A stretch of DNA of 64,000 nucleotides from positions 1-64,000 of the forward strand of contig DASYUM010000339.1 of NCBI GenBank assembly GCA_036001225.1. The letters run 5' to 3'. Positions within the stretch are counted from its first letter, which is position 1. Each line of letters starts with the position of its first letter. Below are positions 48,752 through 58,307 of the stretch, piece after piece. This stretch comes from DASYUM01 sp036001225. GTDB taxonomy: Bacteria > Methylomirabilota > Methylomirabilia > Rokubacteriales > DASRDR01. The position numbers and the translations under genes are program-made. The notes below the pieces were generated by a model. It was not told the DNA's origin. It saw only the letters and a list, made by a program, of their open reading frames with translations, and ran no database searches.

Positions 48752-51700
48752 CTATCTCCCCCCCGCCCGCCAGTGCCCGAAGACCGCCGTCAGCTCGGCG
48801 TAGTCCACCGGCTTCACGAGATGCGCGTCGAAGCCCGCCTCCAGCGCCCGCCGCTGGTCCTCCGACCGACCGTAGCCGGTGAGGGCGATCAGGCGGGTGC
48901 GGCGGGCATCGGGACTGCGCCGCACCGCCTCGGCGATGCCGTACCCATCGAGCCCGGGCAATCCGATATCCACCAGCGCGACGTCCGGGCGCAGCGCCAA
49001 CAGCTTCTCCAGGCCGGTCACCCCGTCGTGCGCTTCCTCCACCTCGTACCCGTGGACCTGGAGCAAGATGCGCAGGCTGTCGCGCATGTCCTGGTTGTCC
49101 TCGATCACCAGAACCCGGCGGCCGGGCAGCTCCGGCTGCCCTCCGGTGGCCTCGATCGGCGCCGGGGGGGCGCTCAGGAGCGGGAGGCGCACGACGAACT
49201 CGGCGCCCTGGCCGGCTCCCTCGCTGGAGGCACTCACCGTCCCGCCGTGCAGCTCGACGAGCCGCCGGACCAGGGCCAGGCCCAGGCCGAGCCCGCCCTG
49301 GGAGCGATCGAGTGACTGACGTCCCTGGGTGAACAACTCGAACACGCGCGGCAGAAGTTCAGGCGAGAGACCGATGCCGCGGTCGCGCACGCGAAGGACG
49401 GCGGTGCCGCCGTCCCGGCCCACGTCGACCCGAATCTGGCCGCCCGGTGGGGTGTACTTCACGGCGTTGTCGAGCAAGTTCGTCACGATCTGTTCGATCC
49501 GCGCCGGATCGGCCTCCACCCAGGCCGACTCTCCGGTGATCCCGACATCGTGCTCGCGCGTGCGCTCGGCGTGGTCGAACGCGGCCAGGCATTGCTGGGC
49601 GATGGCCTTCAGATCGATCCGTTCGCGCTGGAGGGCGATCTTGCCCGAGCTGACCCGTGACACTTCGAGGAGGTCGTCGACGAGCCGCGCCAGATGCCGG
49701 CTCTGGCGATTGATGATCGCACGCAGCTGCCCGGCGGGATCGTCCTGGCTCGCAATCCGCTCCAGCACCAGGATCGCGTTGCGAATGGCGGCCAGGGGAT
49801 TACGCAGCTCGTGGCCGAGCATGGCCAGGAACTCGTCCTTCGCCTGGTTGGCTCGTTCGGCTTCGGTCCGGGCCGCCTGCTCCCGCTCGAACCGCTCGGC
49901 GTTCTCCAACGCCAACGCCGCCTGGTCGGCAAAGCCTCGGGCCAGCCGCACCTCCCCCTCGCTGAAGGTGCGGCCCAACGGGACTCCGATCCCGAGGGCC
50001 CCGATCAAGCGGCCCTTGGCGGCGAGGGGCAGCGCGAGCACTCCGCGGTGCGGCGCCTGCTCCAGCCGCCGGCGTATCTCCGGCGTGTGCTGAATCCGCG
50101 GATCGTTCAGGGCATCCGGGGTGAAGACGGGCTCCCCGGTCCGCACGGCCAGCCCCACTGTCCCCGTCCCCCGGGGCAGGGTGAGGTCCGGACCGAGCGC
50201 CGGCCCCGTCTCCCCGTACATGGCGACCGAGCTGAGGTCACCGGAGGCCGGATCCAGGCGATACACGATCGCGAGCTGGGCCCGCAAGAGTCGGCAGACG
50301 TGCTCGGCGAGCCGGGTGCCGACCTCCCGCACGTCCAGGAAGTGGGCGAGGATCCTCGCGACCGCCGCCAGCGCCTCCGCTTCGTCGCGGGCCTGGGTTT
50401 CCAGTTGATAGAGCCGCACTTGCTGCACGACGAGGGCGAGCCGGTCGCCGACGAGCCGGAGCAGCGCCACGTCGTCGTCGCTGAAGCGCCGGGGCCGCAC
50501 GCTGCCGACATGGACCACGCCGAGCAAGCGGCCCTCGACCATCAGCGGAACGCCGAGCAAGGAATGCACCTGTCTTCGGAGGAACGGGCTCACCACCGGG
50601 AACCGGGACACGTCTTCCACCGCGATCGGCTCTTGGCGGGCCGCCACCGCGCCGGCAAATCCCTGGCCGATCGGGATGTGGATGCCCTTGTCCTCCTCCT
50701 CTTCCCGCAGACCATCGGAGGCCGAGACGACGAGCTGGGTTCCCGTCTCGTCGAGGAGCAGGACGGTCGCGGTATCGGCGGCCAGGGCCGCCCGGACCCG
50801 CCCCAGCAACTCCCGGGGCATGTACCGGAGCTGAAGGCGGGAGAGCGCGGCGTCGCTCACCGCCTGGAGCCGACCGAGCTTCTCGGCCCCGGCTTCGGCC
50901 GCGGCGCGGGCCTGCCGCTCCCGCGCCAGCAGCACGGCCCGCTCCTGCTCCCCGCGCTGGCGCTCGATGAATTGTCCGATCTGGGTCCCGATCGTGCTCA
51001 TCATCCGCAGCAGGTCGGCGTCCGGTGGCTGGATCTCGCGGCTGAACGACTCCAGCACTCCGGCCACCTCGCCCTGGGACAGGACCGGGAACGCAAAGGC
51101 TCCGTGGAGTCCCTCCCGGGCCGCGATGGGAGCCCGCGGGAAGTTGGAATCGTGGACGACGTCGGTGACCCAGACGGGCTGGCCACTCGCCCACACCCGA
51201 CCGGGTAACCCGATGCCCGGCCGGAAGGTCCGGGTTCCGCTGTCGGCTTCGAACTCGGGATACGTCAACCCGCGGGCGCGCCAGACGTCCACGCAGCGCA
51301 GCACGCCCGCGTCCGCGTCCCGGACCCACAGCGCCCCCACGTCCCAGCCGAGGCTGTCGCAGATGGCTTCCAGGACCTTGGGCGCCGCCTGGCCGAGGTC
51401 ATCGGAGTCGGCCAATGCCCGAGTGACCGCGTAGTCGGCCGCTCGCCGGCGCTCCGTGATCCCCCGCTCGTGCATCACGGCCGCCAGGAGCAGCCCGCCC
51501 ACCGCGACCACGGCCATGAAGAACTGCACCAGCACGAGGCTCTCGTGCGTGTTACCGGTCGCGAACGGTCCGAAGCCGCCCCTCGTCCCCCAGATGGCGA
51601 TCGCCGAGACGACGGCCGCCGTCGTCGTCGTCCCGAGCTGGCCGAAGCGGAACGCCGCCCAGATCACGAACGGAAAGACCAGGTATTCCAGGGGGTGGCC

Positions 51701-52333
51701 ACTGTCCACCGCCGGCAGTTGCCCGGCGAAGACCACCAGGCTCACCGCCGTCAGGCCCAGCACGAGGCTCCCGGCCTCGAGGAGACGGCTCGGCGACCAG
51801 CGCGGCCCACCGGCGGCCCACGCGAGCAGCAGGGGGGCCACCACCAGATCACCCAGGGCGTCGCCCAGCCACCACACCCACCAGATGCGGGTCCACGCCG
51901 ACCAGGGCTGGACGCCGCCCAGGGTCAGGCTGGCGGTGCCGATGGTGGCGCTGACCGCGGTGCTCACCAGGGCGCCGAGGGTCACCAGCCCGAGAACGTC
52001 CCGCAGCCGACCGAAGGTCCGACCGGGACCCATGAGGCGCCGGAGCAAGACGGCGCCGACCACCGCCTCCAGCGTGTTGCCGGTGGCGATGCCCACCGCG
52101 GTCCCGATGGGCTCGTGCGCCGTCAGGTTGGCGAGGAAGGCGCCCAGCCAGATACCGGGGGTCAGGCGATAGCCGAACAGCAACACCGCGGCCAGGGCGA
52201 TGCCCGTGGGTGGCCAGACCACGGTCACCTGCTCGGCGACGAACGCCATGCTGAGGCCGAGCTTAGCGGCGCCGAAGTAGACGGCGGCCGCGCCCAGGCT
52301 CAGCGCGATGTCACGAAGGGCCCGACCCCGCAT
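48752..52333 (-). CDS. MASE1-GAF hybrid sensor histidine kinase with receiver domain
   Basis: A 1193-residue membrane-bound hybrid kinase. Residues 1-300 are a MASE1 sensory domain with about eight helices (YFGAAKLGLSMAFVAEQVTV, WPPTGIALAAVLLFGYR). Three GAF-type regions follow (about 310-465, 490-640, 650-815). His841 lies in AMLGHELRNPLAAI; the HATPase has NLLDNAVKYTPPGG, DRGIGL and GLGLGLALV. A C-terminal receiver carries VLVIEDNQDM and phosphoacceptor Asp1122 (ALVDIGLPGLDG). The ATG at 52333 is chosen because residues before it are proline-rich frame extension. No partner regulator is adjacent. Confidence 0.92.
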   Translation of the reverse strand: MRGRALRDIALSLGAAAVYFGAAKLGLSMAFVAEQVTVVWPPTGIALAAVLLFGYRLTPGIWLGAFLANLTAHEPIGTAVGIATGNTLEAVVGAVLLRRLMGPGRTFGRLRDVLGLVTLGALVSTAVSATIGTASLTLGGVQPWSAWTRIWWVWWLGDALGDLVVAPLLLAWAAGGPRWSPSRLLEAGSLVLGLTAVSLVVFAGQLPAVDSGHPLEYLVFPFVIWAAFRFGQLGTTTTAAVVSAIAIWGTRGGFGPFATGNTHESLVLVQFFMAVVAVGGLLLAAVMHERGITERRRAADYAVTRALADSDDLGQAAPKVLEAICDSLGWDVGALWVRDADAGVLRCVDVWRARGLTYPEFEADSGTRTFRPGIGLPGRVWASGQPVWVTDVVHDSNFPRAPIAAREGLHGAFAFPVLSQGEVAGVLESFSREIQPPDADLLRMMSTIGTQIGQFIERQRGEQERAVLLARERQARAAAEAGAEKLGRLQAVSDAALSRLQLRYMPRELLGRVRAALAADTATVLLLDETGTQLVVSASDGLREEEEDKGIHIPIGQGFAGAVAARQEPIAVEDVSRFPVVSPFLRRQVHSLLGVPLMVEGRLLGVVHVGSVRPRRFSDDDVALLRLVGDRLALVVQQVRLYQLETQARDEAEALAAVARILAHFLDVREVGTRLAEHVCRLLRAQLAIVYRLDPASGDLSSVAMYGETGPALGPDLTLPRGTGTVGLAVRTGEPVFTPDALNDPRIQHTPEIRRRLEQAPHRGVLALPLAAKGRLIGALGIGVPLGRTFSEGEVRLARGFADQAALALENAERFEREQAARTEAERANQAKDEFLAMLGHELRNPLAAIRNAILVLERIASQDDPAGQLRAIINRQSRHLARLVDDLLEVSRVSSGKIALQRERIDLKAIAQQCLAAFDHAERTREHDVGITGESAWVEADPARIEQIVTNLLDNAVKYTPPGGQIRVDVGRDGGTAVLRVRDRGIGLSPELLPRVFELFTQGRQSLDRSQGGLGLGLALVRRLVELHGGTVSASSEGAGQGAEFVVRLPLLSAPPAPIEATGGQPELPGRRVLVIEDNQDMRDSLRILLQVHGYEVEEAHDGVTGLEKLLALRPDVALVDIGLPGLDGYGIAEAVRRSPDARRTRLIALTGYGRSEDQRRALEAGFDAHLVKPVDYAELTAVFGHWRAGGR

Positions 52334-52522
52334 GAGCAGATCCGCGCCTGGCCGCCCGGGATGCGCGCGGTCGAGGGCTCCGGCAGGACCGGCGCGCCAT
52401 TCCGGGGGTGTCGATGGGTTTCCCGGCGGAGGGGGGGCCAGCACGATACCTCCTTGGCTACCCTCCCCCCCGAGAGCAGCCGGGCGAGGCCAGTGAAGGC
52501 CAGCCTCGCGAACGCGGACCAC

Positions 52523-52551
52523 AGTCTAGGGACGGCCTGGCCATTAGTCAA
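52523..52551 (-). promoter_or_regulatory. Candidate sigma70-type promoter of the MASE1 kinase gene
   Basis: On the minus strand TTGACT (52551-52546) and TAGACT (52528-52523) are separated by 17 bases, about 190 bases before the ATG at 52333. The gap 52334-52707 otherwise contains the small frame at 52580-52696 and, on the plus strand, must hold the promoter of the sugar ABC operon, for which I find no convincing match. Confidence 0.5.
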
Positions 52552-52579
52552 GAATTGGACCGATCGCCTGCGGAGGCGG

Positions 52580-52696
52580 ATGATGCGCGCCCCGTCCCGA
52601 TGTCGGCGACCCTGGCTTTTCCTGCTCGCCTCGATTTGCTGGCATGCCGCTGTCAGCATCGCGGAGCGGCCGGTCCCGGCCCCCGCCGGAAAGTGA
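52580..52696 (+). CDS. Possible 38-residue secreted or leader peptide
   Basis: A short frame with two consecutive ATGs after a GGAGG sequence (52572-52576, spacing very short). It encodes MMRAPSRCRRPWLFLLASIC and a short tail, a plausible basic-plus-hydrophobic signal-like peptide. It ends 11 bases before the ATG of the sugar-binding protein gene. It could be a leader peptide, a misread signal sequence, or chance. Confidence 0.25.
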   Translation: MMRAPSRCRRPWLFLLASICWHAAVSIAERPVPAPAGK

Positions 52697-52707
52697 GGCG
52701 CGCCACC

Positions 52708-54050
52708 ATGTCCAGGTGCTCGAGGCTGACTACTCCGTGGGTCGTCGCGTTTGCCGGCCTGCTGCTGACCGGGGGGAACCCGGGCCCCGCCACGGCTCAG
52801 CCGGCCATCGCGGCCGGGAAGCCGGTCGAACTGCGGGTGGCCTGGTGGGGCTCGCAGGATCGGCACAATCGGACGATCAAGGCCATCGAGCTCTTCCAGA
52901 AGAAGTATCCGCACATCAAGGTCAGCTACGAGTTCGCCGGCTGGCTCGATTACTGGACCAAGATGACCACTCAGGCGGCCGGGCGCAATCTGCCCGACAT
53001 CATGCAGCAGGACTATGCCTACATCAGCGAGTGGTCGTCCCGCGGCTTGCTCTCGCCCCTCGACGAGTACGTCAAGAGCGGCACCATCGATACCCGCGAC
53101 GTCTCGGATCCACTCCTCCGGGGCGGTGTCGTCAACGGCAAGCTGGTGGCCATCAACCTCGGCTCCAACTCGCAGTGCTGGGTGCTCGACGTGGATGCCT
53201 TCAAGAAGGCGGGCGTGGAGCTGCCGCCCCCGAACTGGACGTGGTCCGACTTCGAGAAGATCGCCCTCACCTTGCACGAGACGCTGGGGATCTGGGGCAT
53301 GGGCTCGGGCACGTGGAACGAGCAGCTCTGGGGGTCGCTCTACCTTTCGGCCGGGCAGTGGCGATACAGCGCGGACGGAAGCCGGGCCGGCTATGCCGAC
53401 GACAAGCCGTTGGTGGACTACCTCAACATGCTGCTGCGGCTGCAGAAGGCCAGCGCCCTCATCCCGCGGGCCGATGAACTCTCCAGTCACAACATGGAGA
53501 CCCAGGCGTGGAAGTCACCCCGATCGTCACCCGCAAGGCGGCCATGGCCTACTTCTGGAGCAACCAGGTCGTGGCCGTCTGGAAGGCGGCCGGCGGCGAC
53601 GAGCGGAACTTCGCCATGGTGCCCCTCCCCCGGGTTCCGGGCGCCAAGTCCGCGAACTACCTGAAGGCGTCGCAGTTCTGGAGCATCACCTCGCAGGCCA
53701 AGGCCCCCAAAGAGGCCGCGATGTTCATCGACTTCTTCACGAACTCCATCGAGGCCAACGACATCCTCCTGGCCGAGCGGGGGGTACCGATCTCCAGCAC
53801 GGTGCGGCAGGCCCTCACGCCGAAGCTGGGCCGATCGCAGGTGGAGATGTTCGCTTACCTCGATCGGCTGGCCAAGGACGTTCAGCCCATCCCGCCACCC
53901 GATCCGCCGGGTCACACCGAGATCGTCAAGAACGTGTTCGTGCCGCAGGTGATGGATCCGGTGGCCTACGGGCGGCTGACCCCCGAGAAGGGCGCCGCCC
54001 TCTTGCGGCAGGAGGTCAACGGCATCCTCGCCGCCAAGGCGAAGAAGTAG
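52708..54050 (+). pseudogene. Sugar-type ABC transporter substrate-binding protein, single-base frameshift
   Basis: A family 1 solute-binding protein (UgpB/MalE type). The first part (ATG 52708; signal peptide to about residue 31) reads LRVAWWGSQDRHNRTIKAIE, PDIMQQDYAYISEWSSRG and DVDAFKKAGVELPPPNWTW. After residue 267 the homologous sequence moves to another frame (VEVTPIVTRKAAMAYFWSNQ to LLRQEVNGILAAKAKK, ending 54050). Adding one base near 53507 restores a 447-residue protein of normal length. Downstream permeases are intact, so an assembly error is at least as likely as true inactivation. Confidence 0.85.
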
Positions 54051-54143
54051 CACGGCGCTGCGTCGCCGGGGCGGGAACGTCAGGAAGGGGCGGCGGGCGC
54101 CGGCCATCCCCGGCCGCCTCCAGGATGCACCGCGAGCCCAAGC

Positions 54144-55115
54144 ATGAATCGCGCGCCGGCGTCCTCCATCCCGGGCGAGGGCCTCCTGCGGGCGGGCGTC
54201 CGCGAGCGGCGCGTGGTGGCCGGCCGGGCTCGACTCCGGGCGCGCACCATCGCCGGCTACGCCTTCATCTCCCCCTGGCTGTTCGGGTTCCTCGCGCTCA
54301 CCTTGTTTCCCATGGCGGCGTCGCTCTACTTCGCGTTCACCGACTACGACATCCTCACGCCGCCGCGCTGGATCGGGCTCGCGAACTTCCGCCGGATGTT
54401 CTTCGAGGATCCGCGCTACCTGCAGTCGGTCGCGGTCACCTTCTTCTACGTGGCCATCGCCGTGCCGCTGCGGCTCGCGTTCGCGCTGGCGGTGGCGATG
54501 CTGCTCAATACTCCCCGCCGGGGTGTCAGCGTGTACCGGGCCGCCTACTACGCCCCCTCGGTGGTGGACGGCAGCGTGGCGGTGGCCGTGATGTGGCGGC
54601 AGGTGTTCGGGACGGAGGGGGTGATCAATGCCGTCCTGGCCATCCTGGGCATCCCGCCCGTACGCTGGCTCGGCGACCCCGAGGTCGCCATCTGGACGCT
54701 GATCACCCTGGCCGTCTGGCAGTTCGGGTCCCCGATGCTGATCTTCCTGGCCGGACTGCGGCAGATCCCCGCCGAGCTGTACGAGGCGGCCGCCATCGAC
54801 GGCGCGGGGGCGGGGGCCCGCTTCTTCCGGATCACGTTGCCGATGCTCTCGCCGGTCACCTTCTTCAGCGTCGTGATGCAGACCATCACCGGCTTCATGG
54901 TCTTCACCCAGGCCTTCATCGTGACCGGCGGCGGGCCGATGGACACGACCCTCCTCTATGCGCTCTACCTGTACCGGCGGGCCTTCGAGAGCTTCCAGAT
55001 GGGCTACGCCTCGGCGATGGCGTGGGCGCTGCTGCTCGTGGTGGCGTTCTTCACGGCCCTGCTGTTCAAGTCCTCCGGGTACTGGGTCTTCTACGAGGCG
55101 AAGGAGCGACGGTGA
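54144..55115 (+). CDS. Sugar-type ABC transporter permease (MalF/UgpA family)
   Basis: An inner-membrane permease of 323 residues with six or more helices. YAFISPWLFGFLALTLFPMA is the first helix. The EAA loop that docks the ATPase reads EAAAIDGAGAGARFFRITLP. It pairs with the next gene. Its 3' end overlaps that gene by 4 bases. No ATPase gene (MsmX/UgpC type) lies in this operon, so the importer must share one encoded elsewhere, which is common for this family. Confidence 0.93.
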   Translation: MNRAPASSIPGEGLLRAGVRERRVVAGRARLRARTIAGYAFISPWLFGFLALTLFPMAASLYFAFTDYDILTPPRWIGLANFRRMFFEDPRYLQSVAVTFFYVAIAVPLRLAFALAVAMLLNTPRRGVSVYRAAYYAPSVVDGSVAVAVMWRQVFGTEGVINAVLAILGIPPVRWLGDPEVAIWTLITLAVWQFGSPMLIFLAGLRQIPAELYEAAAIDGAGAGARFFRITLPMLSPVTFFSVVMQTITGFMVFTQAFIVTGGGPMDTTLLYALYLYRRAFESFQMGYASAMAWALLLVVAFFTALLFKSSGYWVFYEAKERR

Positions 55116-55975
55116 CGATGCGGCCACCGGCCCGGCGGCGGCAGCGGGCGCTCCGGACCGTGATCTACCACGGGGCCGTCGCCGGGCTGGGCTTCGCGAT
55201 GCTCTACCCGATCCTGTGGCTGTTCGCCAGCTCGTTCAAGGGCCCGGTCGAGATCTGGACGGACGTGATGTCGCTGGTGCCCCGGCGGTTCACCCCCGAG
55301 AACTACATCAACGGGTGGGCCGGCTTCGGCGGGATCACCTTCGCCACCTTCTACAAGAACTCGCTGATCTACGCCGGGGTGGGCACGCTGGCCGCGGTGA
55401 TGAGCTCGGCGGTGGTGGCGTACGGATTCGCGCGCCTCCGCTTTCCCGGGCGAGGGTTCTGGTTCACCTGCATGCTGCTGACGCTGATGCTGCCGTATCA
55501 GGTCATCATCATTCCCCAGTACGTCTTCTTCACCAAGCTCAATCTGGTGAACACGTTCTACCCGCTGCTGCTGCCCCGCTTCTTCGGCATGGCCTTCTTC
55601 ATCTTCATGATCATGCAGTTCATCCGTGGCATCCCCAAGGAGCTGGACGAGGCGGCGGAGATCGACGGGTGCAGCCAGTTCGGGATCTTCGTCCGGATCA
55701 TCCTGCCGCTGATCCGGCCGGCGTTGATCACCGCCGCCATCTTCTCGTTCTACTGGACGTGGGAGGACTTCCTCACGCCGCTGGTGTACCTCAACGAGCC
55801 GAAGCTGTACACGATCTCGGTGGCCCTCCGCTCGTTCGCGGATCCGTCGGCGGCGACCGACTGGGGCGCCATCTTCGCCATGTCGGCGCTGTCGCTGGTC
55901 CCGGTGTTCGTCGTCTTCATCGTCTTCCAGCGGTACCTGGTCCAGGGCATCAGCACCACCGGGATGAAAGGATAG
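55112..55975 (+). CDS. Sugar-type ABC transporter permease (MalG/UgpE family)
   Basis: The second permease, 287 residues. AMLYPILWLFASSFK is the first helix, LTLMLPYQVIIIPQYVFF a later one, and the EAA loop is LDEAAEIDGCSQFGIFVRI. The GTG at 55112 follows AAGGAG and overlaps the stop of the first permease; an ATG two codons later is an alternative. The C-terminus (QRYLVQGISTTGMKG) is complete. Eleven bases separate it from the first dehydrogenase gene. Confidence 0.93.
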   Translation: MTMRPPARRRQRALRTVIYHGAVAGLGFAMLYPILWLFASSFKGPVEIWTDVMSLVPRRFTPENYINGWAGFGGITFATFYKNSLIYAGVGTLAAVMSSAVVAYGFARLRFPGRGFWFTCMLLTLMLPYQVIIIPQYVFFTKLNLVNTFYPLLLPRFFGMAFFIFMIMQFIRGIPKELDEAAEIDGCSQFGIFVRIILPLIRPALITAAIFSFYWTWEDFLTPLVYLNEPKLYTISVALRSFADPSAATDWGAIFAMSALSLVPVFVVFIVFQRYLVQGISTTGMKG

Positions 55976-55986
55976 GCCGGGACTCC

Positions 55987-57006
55987 ATGGCGCCCCCGGT
56001 ACGGTTCTCGGTCATCGGCGTCAACCACAACCACATCTACGGCCAGACCAACCTGCTGCTCCGGGCGGGGGCCGAGCTGGCCTCCTTCTTCGCCGAGGAG
56101 CCCGACCTGGCCGCCCAGTTCGGCAGCCGGCATCCGCAGGCCAAGCCGGTGGGCGACCGGCGGGAGATCCTGGAGGATCCGAGCATCCACCTCGTCGTCA
56201 GTGCGGCCATCCCCTGCGAGCGCGCTCCGCTGGGCGTGGAAGCCATGCGCCACGGCAAAGACTACATGAGCGACAAGCCGGCCTTCACCACGCTGGAGCA
56301 GCTGGCCGAGGCGCGCCGGGTCCAGGCCGAGACCCGCCGCATCTTCTCGGTGTGCTTCAGCGAGCGGTTCGAGAACCCGGCCACGGTCCGGGCCGGCGAG
56401 TTGATCCGGAGCGGCGCCATCGGCCAGGTCGTCCAGACCGTCGGTCTGGGCCCGCACCGGATCAACGCGGCGAGCCGCCCGCCGTGGTTCTTCAAGCGGG
56501 CCCAGTACGGCGGCATCCTCACCGACATCGCGTCACACCAGGCGGATCAGTTTCTCTTCTTCACCGGCTCGACCCGGGCCGAGGTGGTGGCGGCCCAGGT
56601 GGCCAACTGGAAGTTCCCGCAGTGGCCGGAGCTGGAGGATTTCGGCGAGATGCTGCTGCGCGGCGACGGGGGAACCGGCTACGTGCGGGTGGACTGGTAC
56701 ACCCCCGACGGGCTGAGCACGTGGGGCGACGGCCGCCTGGTGATCCTCGGCACGGAGGGTTACATCGAGCTTCGGAAGTACGTGGACGTCACCGGACGTC
56801 CGGGGGGGAATCACCTGTTCCGGGTTGACCGGGCGGGGATGCACTACGAGGGCGGCAGCGGCGGCGATCTGCCCTACGGTCGGCAACTCGTCGCCGATGT
56901 CGTCAACCGGACCGAGACCGCCATGACCCAGGCCCACTGCTTCCTGGCTTCCCAACTGGCGCTGGAAGCCGAGGCCAAGGCGGTGCGGCTCGGGCACCTT
57001 CGCTGA
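55987..57006 (+). CDS. Gfo/Idh/MocA family oxidoreductase 1
   Basis: A 339-residue NAD(P)-dependent oxidoreductase of the Gfo/Idh/MocA family. The N-terminus FSVIGVNHNHIYGQTNLLL departs from the usual glycine-rich loop (VIGVNHNH), and the EKP lysine motif appears as SDKPAF. A C-terminal alpha/beta domain with ILTDIASHQADQFLFFTG gives the His/Asp proton-relay region. The sugar ABC genes next to it suggest it oxidises a sugar or sugar acid. The variant nucleotide loop is odd and may mean a different cofactor fit or a non-oxidising role. Confidence 0.85.
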   Translation: MAPPVRFSVIGVNHNHIYGQTNLLLRAGAELASFFAEEPDLAAQFGSRHPQAKPVGDRREILEDPSIHLVVSAAIPCERAPLGVEAMRHGKDYMSDKPAFTTLEQLAEARRVQAETRRIFSVCFSERFENPATVRAGELIRSGAIGQVVQTVGLGPHRINAASRPPWFFKRAQYGGILTDIASHQADQFLFFTGSTRAEVVAAQVANWKFPQWPELEDFGEMLLRGDGGTGYVRVDWYTPDGLSTWGDGRLVILGTEGYIELRKYVDVTGRPGGNHLFRVDRAGMHYEGGSGGDLPYGRQLVADVVNRTETAMTQAHCFLASQLALEAEAKAVRLGHLR

Positions 57007-57029
57007 TCCGCGGAGCAACCGGAGGCACG

Positions 57030-58094
57030 ATGGGCGACCGGATACGAGTGGCCCTCGTCGGGGGCGGCGCCGCCGGCAAGCAGCACCTCGAGGGGTATCG
57101 AAGCCTGCCCGAGCAGTTCGAGGTCGTGGCCCTGTGCGACGTCGCGGAGGGGGCGGGCCTGGTGGCCGAGGCGAACGCGATCCCGCGCGTCCTGACGGAT
57201 TTTCGCGAGATGTGCCGGCTGGACGACGTCGACGTCATCGACCTCTGCACGCCGCCCTATCTGCACTACGAGCAGACGCTCCAGGGTCTGGACGCCGGCC
57301 GGCACGTGATCTGCGAGAAGCCCCTGCCCGCCTCGCTCGCGCAGGTGGATCGAGTGATCGCCGCCGAGAAGCAGTCGGGCCGCCGCGTGATGCCGATCTT
57401 CCAGTACCGTTTCGGCCACGGGCTCCAGAAGCTGAAGCGGCTGGTGGAGCAGGGCGTGGCTGGCCGCGCCTATCTGACGACGGTGGAGACGGCCTGGCGC
57501 CGGCGCGCCGCCTACTACGCGGTCCCCTGGCGGGCCAAGTGGGCCACCGAGCTGGGCGGGGCGCTGGTCAGCCACGCCATCCACGCCCACGACCTGGTGT
57601 ATCACGTGCTCGGGCGGGCGCGCAGCGTGTCCGCCCACATGGCCACGCTGGTGAACCCGATGGAATCCGAGGACTGCGTCTCGGCCTCGCTCGAGATGAT
57701 GGACGGGTCACTCTGCTCTCTCTCGGTGACCACCGGCTCGCCGGCCGAGATCAGCCGGCACCGCTTCTGCTTCGAGAACCTGAGCGCCGAGAGCAACACC
57801 GAGCCGTACCGCAACTCGAGCGATCCGTGGACGTTCACGGGCGACTCGCCGGCGATCGACGCGCGGATCGAGGGGGTCCTGCGCGGGTTCGTGCCCCGGC
57901 CGGAACGCTTCGCCGGCCAGTTCTCCCGGTTCCACCAGGCCCTGCAGTCGGGGACCGAGCTTCCGGTGACGCTGGCCGACGCCCGGGCGGCCATCGAGCT
58001 GATCACGGCGCTCTACCACTCGGCCCGGACGCGGCAGCCGGTCTCCTTGCCGATCCCCGCCGACCACCCCCTCTACGACGGCTGGCAGCCCTGA
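57030..58094 (+). CDS. Gfo/Idh/MocA family oxidoreductase 2
   Basis: A 354-residue Gfo/Idh/MocA dehydrogenase with a standard Rossmann loop (VALVGGGAAGKQHLEGY), DLCTPPYLHYEQTLQGL and the canonical EKP motif (VICEKPLPASL). ELGGALVSHAIHAHDLVYHV supplies the catalytic-site His. ATG 57030 follows GGAGG-like sequence (ccggaggcacg). Together with the first oxidoreductase and the ABC importer it completes a sugar/polyol (perhaps inositol-type) uptake and oxidation operon. It ends the operon; a palindromic repeat follows. Confidence 0.9.
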   Translation: MGDRIRVALVGGGAAGKQHLEGYRSLPEQFEVVALCDVAEGAGLVAEANAIPRVLTDFREMCRLDDVDVIDLCTPPYLHYEQTLQGLDAGRHVICEKPLPASLAQVDRVIAAEKQSGRRVMPIFQYRFGHGLQKLKRLVEQGVAGRAYLTTVETAWRRRAAYYAVPWRAKWATELGGALVSHAIHAHDLVYHVLGRARSVSAHMATLVNPMESEDCVSASLEMMDGSLCSLSVTTGSPAEISRHRFCFENLSAESNTEPYRNSSDPWTFTGDSPAIDARIEGVLRGFVPRPERFAGQFSRFHQALQSGTELPVTLADARAAIELITALYHSARTRQPVSLPIPADHPLYDGWQP

Positions 58095-58147
58095 ATCCCA
58101 AAATCGGACGACGACCGCAGGTGCGGGGCCAAGTAACGAGCATAGCG

Positions 58148-58275
58148 AGGACGCAGGGAGGAGGCGGCCCGAGGCGTATGCCGCACACGCGCGCCGCAGG
58201 ACGTCGCGGGGCTGGGGCCCCGCCGTCCGTGGCGCGACACCCGAATGTGAGGGCCGCCGACGACCGAGGACGACG
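58148..58275. repeat. Nested palindromic repeat, family B, copy 2, with enlarged loop
   Basis: It shares both ends with the element at 21665-21735. The outer stem is GGCGGCCC/GGGCCGCC (58163-58170 with 58251-58258): one base pair is swapped relative to copy 1 with pairing kept. The inner hairpin is replaced by a larger one with CGCGCC/GGCGCG arms (58190-58195 with 58231-58236) and a GGGGC-type core. It lies in the convergent gap between the dehydrogenase and the ankyrin gene (58095-58307), which otherwise shows nothing. Confidence 0.8.
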
Positions 58276-58307
58276 CTAAGGCGACGTTAATTGGACCCGC
58301 ACTAGTC

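Noticed and set aside
48752..52522. N-terminal extension of the MASE1 kinase to 52522
   Set aside because: The extra 63 residues are Pro/Gly/Arg-rich and overlap the candidate promoter; the membrane domain starts at ATG 52333.
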